NCBI GenBank assembly: GCA_937967875.1
Contig: CALBTQ010000747.1
Location: 1-9,497 of the forward strand
Reading direction: 5' to 3'
From: an uncultured Pseudomonadota bacterium
GTDB lineage: Bacteria; Lernaellota; Lernaellaia; Lernaellales; Lernaellaceae
DNA: 9,497 nucleotides
The position numbers and the translations under genes are program-made. The number at the start of each line of letters is the position of its first letter. Position 1 is the first letter of the stretch. Below, piece after piece: positions 1 through 6,900 of this stretch. Below the pieces are notes generated by a model. That model saw nothing but the letters and a program-made list of their open reading frames with translations. It was not told the origin of the DNA and did not search any database.

Positions 1-43
1 ACCGAGATCTACACTCTTTCCCTACACGACGCTCTTCCGATCT
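1..43 (+). other. Illumina universal adapter remnant (not genomic)
   Basis: These 43 bases match the 3' part of the Illumina P5/TruSeq universal adapter, ending in the GCTCTTCCGATCT signature. They are library sequence, not genome. The same sequence in reverse complement closes the other end of the window. Genomic sequence starts at 44. Any reading frame that runs into this stretch, including the end of the SGNH hydrolase, has artificial codons here. Confidence 0.98.
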
Positions 44-936
44 ATCACCGTGACGTTCTCCTGCTTGCCGACGGCGAACATCGCCTGCCGGTATTCCTCG
101 AAAAAGCAGCCGATGGAAATCAACACGATCGGCGTATCGTGCTCGCGCGCCTGGGCGATGAATGTTTTGAGGTTGCGCCCGTATTCGGCCAGCGGCACGC
201 GGCGCAGGGCGTCGGCGGCCTGCGCGGGCGTTTTCTCGTCGGGCGACGGTTCGCTCATTTTCTCGGCGATGAGCTTGACTGCCACACGATACAGCGCGGT
301 CGCGCGCAGCTTCTGCTTCCACGACTTTTCCGGCGGCGCGACGATGCGGTCGCCGGGCATCAGCTCGGCGTCGGTGCGTCCGCGCGCGTGGGCAGTGGGT
401 GAAAAAGCGGTGTCCAGCTCGTCGTTGCGGCCGTAAGCGACCAGCAGGATGTCCGGCTGCAACTTCCAGACCTCGGGCAACAACAGCAAACCCTGGTGCG
501 AGCTGTAGCCGGGCACGCCGAGGTTGAGCACTTCGACGTCGAGCCCTTCACCGCGCAGCATACGCTCAAGCACCTGCGGCCACGCCTCGTCCATTTCCAC
601 GTCCCAGCCGAAGGTCGCGCTGTCGCCCAGCGCCACGATGCGCAGCGGCTTTTTCACGCCGAACGGATCGTCACGGTAACCCTGCTCGTTGATCGCCACC
701 TCGTACGTCGCGCCGCTGGCCTGCCATTGCGCAGCGTAGTTGCCGAACAGGCCCATGTGAATCGTCGCGCGCGCGCCGGGCTTGAGCGTGTGGATGCGCG
801 TCGGGTGGCCCGTGTAGATGTTCTCGTAGGCGTCGGCGGCGGGGTGGCGCACCATGCGCGAGGCGACTGCGTTCAGCCCGATCAAGGTGGCCAACAGCAT
901 GAGGACGGCGAAGAGGATTTTTTTGCCGCGCTTCAC
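44..936 (-). CDS. SGNH/GDSL-family hydrolase, membrane-anchored, C-terminus cut off
   Basis: Probable serine esterase/acylhydrolase of the SGNH fold, acting outside the cytoplasmic membrane. Residues 1-26 are a basic start (KRGKK) followed by a hydrophobic segment of about 20 residues without a lipobox, so a signal anchor or signal peptide. Block I is ALGDSATFG (GDS at 104-106, Ser106 the expected nucleophile), block II is NLGVPGYSS (138-146) and block III is GRND (169-172). The block V Asp/His pair lies beyond the contig end. Only residues 1-297 are genomic; the codon for 298 is completed by adapter, and the frame then reads DRKSVV and stops inside the adapter. The start is GTG at 936: it overlaps the upstream stop by 4 bases, has GGAGGG 6 bases ahead, and keeps the basic n-region. 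It is the third gene of the operon. Substrate unknown; acetyl or acyl groups on a glycan or lipid are a reasonable guess. The family call is firm, the role is inference. Confidence 0.88.
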
Positions 937-948
937 GCGTCGCCCTCC
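933..948 (-). promoter_or_regulatory. Shine-Dalgarno and 4-base stop/start overlap, translational coupling
   Basis: On the minus strand GGAGGG (948-943) lies 6 bases before a GTG start at 936-934, while the upstream gene's TGA stop is at 935-933, so the two share GTGA. The good ribosome site decides the GTG start of the hydrolase. The overlap implies that ribosomes finishing the giant radical SAM protein can reinitiate directly on the hydrolase. Confidence 0.85.
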
Positions 949-3900
949 AGGGCCTCGCGGTAGAGGTTGGTCATCGAATGGTCGATCCGCAATTCGTCGA
1001 GCAAATCGACCAGGCGATGCAGGCGCGCGACGCGCTTCTCGTAGGTGTTGGCTTCATCGGCGCTGTACCACTGGCGCCAATGCTCGGGCTTGGGCAGGAC
1101 GATCCCGAAGCGCGCGGGATCTTTTTCCAGCTCGCACTGGGCGACGACGATGCAGGTCGAGGCGGCGCTGACCTTGTCGATCAGCCGGTGATGTTCGCGC
1201 AAAAATTCGCAGGTTTGCGCGAAGGACTCTTCGCTTTCGCCGGGAAAGCCGACGATGAGGTTGATCATCACCTGCAGGCCGACGTCTTTCGCGCGCCGCA
1301 ACACCGTGGCGGCGTCGGCGGCGACGAACCGCTTGCCCATGCGCTTGAGCACGTCGTCGGAGAAACTCTCCACGCCGAACACGAGCGTCACGCAGCCGGC
1401 CCGCTTGAGCAATTTGAAGTCGTCGGCGGTCATATCGGTGCGCACGAGGGCCTGACCGGTCCAGGCGATGCGTTCGTTGTGTTCGACGATCAATCGGCAG
1501 AACTCGCGCAGCCGCGTCAGGTCGGCGTTGACCAGCAGATCGTTGAACGAGAAGGCGAACGCGCCGTACAATTTTTTCAGGCGCTGCACCTCGGCCAGCA
1601 CGCGCGCCGGCGAGTGGGCGCGGTAGCCGGGGACCATGCGATGGTCGTTGCAGAACGCGCACCGGTTGATGCAGCCGCGGCCCAGTATCAACGGGAACTG
1701 GTTGGTGCGGTAGCGATGCAGCGGTAGGTCGCTGTAATCGGGCGCGGGCAGATCGTCAAGCTGCTTATGAAGCGGACGTTCACCGCCGCCGATCCACTGC
1801 CCGTTGCGCCAGGCGACGACGCCGGGTACTTGCGCGGGATCTTCGCCGTTGTCGGCCGCGTGCAGCAGTTCGACCAGCGAGGCTTCGCCTTCGCCGACGA
1901 CGAACAGGTCGGCCGCCTTGCCGCCGATGCGTTCGCGATCGGCCGGCCAGTGCACGCCCGGACCGCCCAGGACGATCGTCGTGGCCGGCAGGCGCTGTTT
2001 GATTTTTTCACCGAGCAGCACGGCCAGCGGCAGGTTGGATTCGTTGGTCGAAAAGCCGACCGCCTTGGGCTGGTGCTTGACCGCGTCGGCAATAAACGCG
2101 TCGATCTGCGGCGCGAAGTAGGCGACGATCTCGTCGAACCGTCCGTCGGACGCCCAGAATTTCAGATGCTCCAACGACCAGTACTCACGCAACGCCTCGG
2201 CGGCGTCGTCGTACCATTCGATGTTCAAATCGCGCACCACCGCATTCAAGCCCGCGTGGCGCAACGCGCCGGCCAGCGCGGCCAGGCCCAGCGGCGGAAA
2301 ATCGACGCCCCACGGCGGCGGCAGCACGAGCATGATGTCGGGCGTGGCCGCGACGCTCAGCGCGGCCGATTCGTCGCACGGCGCCTCATCGACCGGGCGC
2401 GGGAAGGTGTCGATTTCCACCTGCGGCAGGTTGTTGCGATCCTCGTCGTAGAGGTTGATCGTATGCACGCTTTGATCCAGCCGCGCCAGCAGTGTAGTGA
2501 GCGCCAGTACGCGCCGCCGGCGTTCCTCGAAATTGTTGCCGTCGTCGGAGAACCACTTGATCGACTGTTCGCTGTCCGGAAAGCGAATGCCATAATCGTC
2601 GCGCAGGTTGAACAGGCGGCTGCCCAGGTTGATCAGGCACGGCGAGATCGAGGCGACCTGGTCGATGATGTCCTTGTGCGTGCGGATGAACTCGTAGGTT
2701 TCGCGGAAGTCGGCCTCGGTTTCGCCGGGGAAGCCCACGATGATGTTGATGATCGTCTCGACGCCCGCTTCGTGGCAGGCGGTGAGCACGGCCTCGGCCT
2801 CGTCGTGCGTGTAGGGCTTGTTCATCAGCCGCAGCACTTTGTTCGAGAACGATTCGACGCCGAAGACGAAGCTCATGCAGCCGGCCTGCTTGAGTTTGAC
2901 GAACACGTCGCGGGTCATCTCTTTGCGGATCACGCCCTGGCCGCCCCAGCGGAAGCGGCGGCCGTCGGCGATCAACATTTCGCATAGGCGCACCAGCGTG
3001 GGCACGTGACCGTTGATCAGCACGTCGTGGAAGGTGAAGTGCAACCGGCCGCGATCGGCGTGCCAGCGCATTTCCTCGGCGATCGATTCGGGCGCGCGCT
3101 GACGGTACTTGCGGTAGATGTGATGGTCGTTGCAGAAGGTGCAACGGCGGATGCAGCCGCGGCTGCCGAGGATCGGCACGGCGTCGGTCTGGTACTCGGC
3201 GAGGTTGAAATCGTCGAGCGTCGGCCAGCCGATTTCCTCGAGGTCTTCCTGAATCGGCCGGGTAAGATTCTCGTAGTCGATCGGCGTGCCGATTTTGATC
3301 ACGCCGTCGAGCGGCTCGTCGCGTCCGCGCAGCAGATTTTCAACCAACTTGCGCGCGCTGCGTTCGCCCTCGCCGAGCACGATGTAATCGACCTCGTCGG
3401 GCGTGAGCATGTGGATGTCCAGGCTGTTGGTGACGCCCGGACCGCCGAAAACGATCGGCCGCTCGGGGCGTGCGTCCTTCATGCGTTTGGCGAACATGCG
3501 CGCGAAGGGGAAGCTGCCGGTGTTGAGCGAAAAGCCGAGAATCTTCGCCGGGTGGTTGGCGATCTGCGCGACGTAATGGTCGATCAGATCGGCAAGCTTT
3601 TGCAGCGTGACGGAAAATTCCGGCTCCTGCGTCCAGTGCTTGTAGGCTTCCATGCGCCACAGGTCGGGGTCGGCGGTGCGGTTGAACATGTGCGTGTTCA
3701 GGTCGAAGCTCTGCGCGGTGAAGCCTTGCTTTTGCAGGTAGTGCTGAATGTAGCCGATGCCCAGCGGCACGACGTTGGCGCCCCACACCGGCGGCATGAT
3801 CAGCAACACGTCGACGTCGCGTTTTTCGATCGACTCGTAATAGGGCAGGCTCTTTTTCTGCCCGCCGCCGCCGATGCGCCGATCGGGCGGCGCACAACCG

Positions 3901-6900
3901 GCGTCGTCCTTTTTCGCGGCGAGCGCGGCGACGTCGGCGGTCTTTTCGTGCAGGTTGCTTACGCAGATCGGCAGTTCCAGTTCGTGCAACAAGGCCAGCA
4001 AACGGCGCGCGCGATCCTGCCGCACGGCGGGATTGTTGTCGGCCGTTTCCCACCCGGTGTCGGCGTCGGCGCCCGGCGGCACGGTGATGCCCAGTTGCTC
4101 GCGATGCGCGGCCAGCGGCGAGCCCAACAGCAGCAGGCAGGTGTTGATGCTGGTGACGCCGCAGATGTGCTCGCGGTTGCGGCGCACGAAAGCGAGCGTG
4201 TGGGCGAATTCGTCATCGCTTTCGCCGGGAAAGCCGACGATGAAGTTGATCATCGTGTTGATGCCGGCGGCGCGAATTTGATGCAGCGCGCGTTCGATGT
4301 CGTCGGTGCGATAGCCCTTGGCCATTTTTTTGAGCACCGCGTCCGAGCCCGATTCGACGCCGATGTTCAGCGTATAGCAGCCGGCGCGGCGCATCTTGGG
4401 CAACAGTTCGTCGGGCATGTCGCCGCGCGGTGCGGCCAGGGCGATCCACTCGACGCGCGCGTCGGCGGCGATCAGCGCGTCGCACATTTGGTCGAGCATC
4501 GCCAGGTCGCCGTTGATGAGCTGGTCGTTGAAGCGGAAGCGACGCACGCCGAGGCGCTGTGCGTGAGCGAGCATTTCTTCGGCCACCCGGCGGCCGGGGC
4601 GCGGCCGGAAACGGCCCATCGCCGGGTGATCGTTGCAGAAGGTGCAATGGCCGGTGCAACCGCGCGAGGCGAGGATCGGCAACTCGTTGGTGCGGTACTG
4701 GTGCAACGAAAAGCCGTTGAACGTCGGGTGCGGCAGCGCGGCCAGATCGTCGATCAACTCGCGCGGCGCCAGAGGCGTCAGGTGATGGCCGTCGAAACGC
4801 ACCACGCCGGGCAGGACGGTCGCTTCGCGTTGCGCGAAGATCGCCGCGAGCAGCTCACGCATGGTCTGTTCGCCTTCGCCGACGACGAAGTAATCCACCG
4901 CGTCCGGCGGAAAGAGCAGGCGCTCCTCGGTCGTCTGCACGCCGCGACCGCCGACGATCGTGACGCGCGTCGGATCGGCCTGTTTGATTTTTTTGAGCAC
5001 TTCGATGGTGAAGCGGCGGTTGGGCGAATAGACGGAAAAACCCAGCACGCGTCGGCCGGAGGCGAGCAACTCGTCGGCGACAAATTGCATTTCGCTTTGC
5101 AGATGAGGCGCGAGGCGCTCCCAGTCGGCGAGGTCGGTCCAGTGGCGGAAGCTGTCTTCCTCCCAGAAGCGTTGCAGATCGGCGCGTACGCGGCGGTAGC
5201 ATTCGATGTTGAAGTCGCGCACCAGCGGGCGGTAGCCGGCCTGCTCGATCGTCGCGGTCAGGCTGGCCAGACCGTAGGGCGGCGCGTCGACGCCCCAGAC
5301 GGGGCAGATGGTCAGCGCGACCTCGCCGGCGCCGGGCGCGTCCTCGCCCATCTCGGCCAGCACACGGCGCGCCCGGGCGTTGAGGGCGTGCAGGCGATCG
5401 TCGAAGCGATCGACGCGCTGGAAGAGGCGATGCAGTTTTTCGTCGAGATCCTGGCTTTCGCCGAGCAGTTCGTCGCGGTTGCTGAATTCCACCGGCACGC
5501 CGAGTTCGCGCAGCTTCGCTTCGAGACGCGCGATGCGGGCGGCGCGAACGGCGGGCGTCGAGTCGCCGGCGCGCCAGCGGCGCATCCAACCGGGCGCGGT
5601 GCGATCCGGCGCGGTCAGACCGTATCGATCGGGCTCTTCGCACACGGCGGAGCCCGGAATCAGCAGCAGGCTGTTGACGCTGCGCACGCGCGAAACGTGG
5701 GGCGCGAAGCGATCCATCGCCGCGAGTGTGGCCGCGAAATCCTCCTCGGTTTCGCCGGGGAAGCCGACGATCAAATACAGCACGACTTCGATGCCGGCGG
5801 CGTGCGCGTCGCGGCACATTTCCCCCGCGCGCTCGACGGTGAAGCGTTTGTTCATCGAGCGCAGGACGCGGTCCGAGCCCGACTCCACACCGAATTCGAG
5901 GCGGTAGCAGCCGGCTTGCGCCAGCTTGGCGAATTGCGCGGCGGTCAATGGATGGTTGGGGCTGATGCCGGCCGACCATTTAAGTCGCCAGTCGTTGGCG
6001 ATAATGCCGTCGCAGACGGCTTCGAGTTCATCGGGCCGTCCGTTGATCACCGGATCGACAAGGCTGAACCAATCGACGCCGAAACGCTCGCGCAGCGCAG
6101 CCAGTTCAGCCAGGGCGACCGCCGACGGTTTGCGGCGATAGGCGTGCCAGAATTGATGCACGTTGCAAAAGGCGCAATCGCCGGTGCAGCCGCGCGACCA
6201 TTCGACGGCCAGGGCCGGATGACGGTAGCGCGTCACGTCGAAGTGCGTGTAGGCGGGCACAGGCAGTTCGGCCATATCGACCGTTTCGCGCCGGGGCGAA
6301 AAAGTTTCGCGACCTGCGGCGAACGTCGCGAGACCGGGAATTTTGTCCAATGGCTCATGACCGCGCAGCGCGCGCAATGTTTCGGTTAGGGTCAGTTCGC
6401 CTTCGCCGACGATGAAATGCTTGACGGTTCCCTCGCTGCGCAGATAAAAGCGCGTGCGCTCGTCGGAGGTGGCTGCGCCCGGTCCGCCGGCGACGATCGT
6501 CTTGTGCGGCGCGAGGCGGTTGATCTCGCCGGCCAGCAGCGCGGCGGCGATTTCCTTGCGGCTGGCCAGATGCAGGCCGACAACCGGCGCGGGGTGCGCG
6601 GCGATCTCGGCAGCCATCTGCCGCAAGGCGTCGCCGAACAGCTCATCGACCTGCGCGGCATCTTCCCAGACCAGGCCCTTCTCCCACTCCCAGGTTTCCC
6701 GCAGCGTGGGCGCAACGCGGTGGAACAACTCGATGTTGGCGTCGTAAACCGACACGGATAATCCTTCGCGTTCCAGCCAAGCCAGCAACGCGGCCGGGCC
6801 CAACGGCGGGGAATCGGTCAGCCACGGCGGCGGAAAGACGAGCAGGAAAACGCCCAGGGCGTCGGCGGTGGACGTTTTGTCCTCGCGCTCGACCGCTGCG

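Noticed and set aside
50..1727. Plus-strand open frames opposite the SGNH hydrolase and module D (for example 496-963, 854-1171 and 978-1727)
   Set aside because: All are antisense shadows with no domain signature or ribosome site, overlapping minus-strand genes with intact catalytic motifs.
3006..6389. Plus-strand open frame of 1127 codons opposite modules A to C
   Set aside because: It lies wholly antisense to motif-bearing radical SAM modules. The translation is Arg/Gln/Val/Ala/His-rich without recognisable domains, and it is stop-free because the GC-rich codon usage of the real gene rarely gives stops on that strand.
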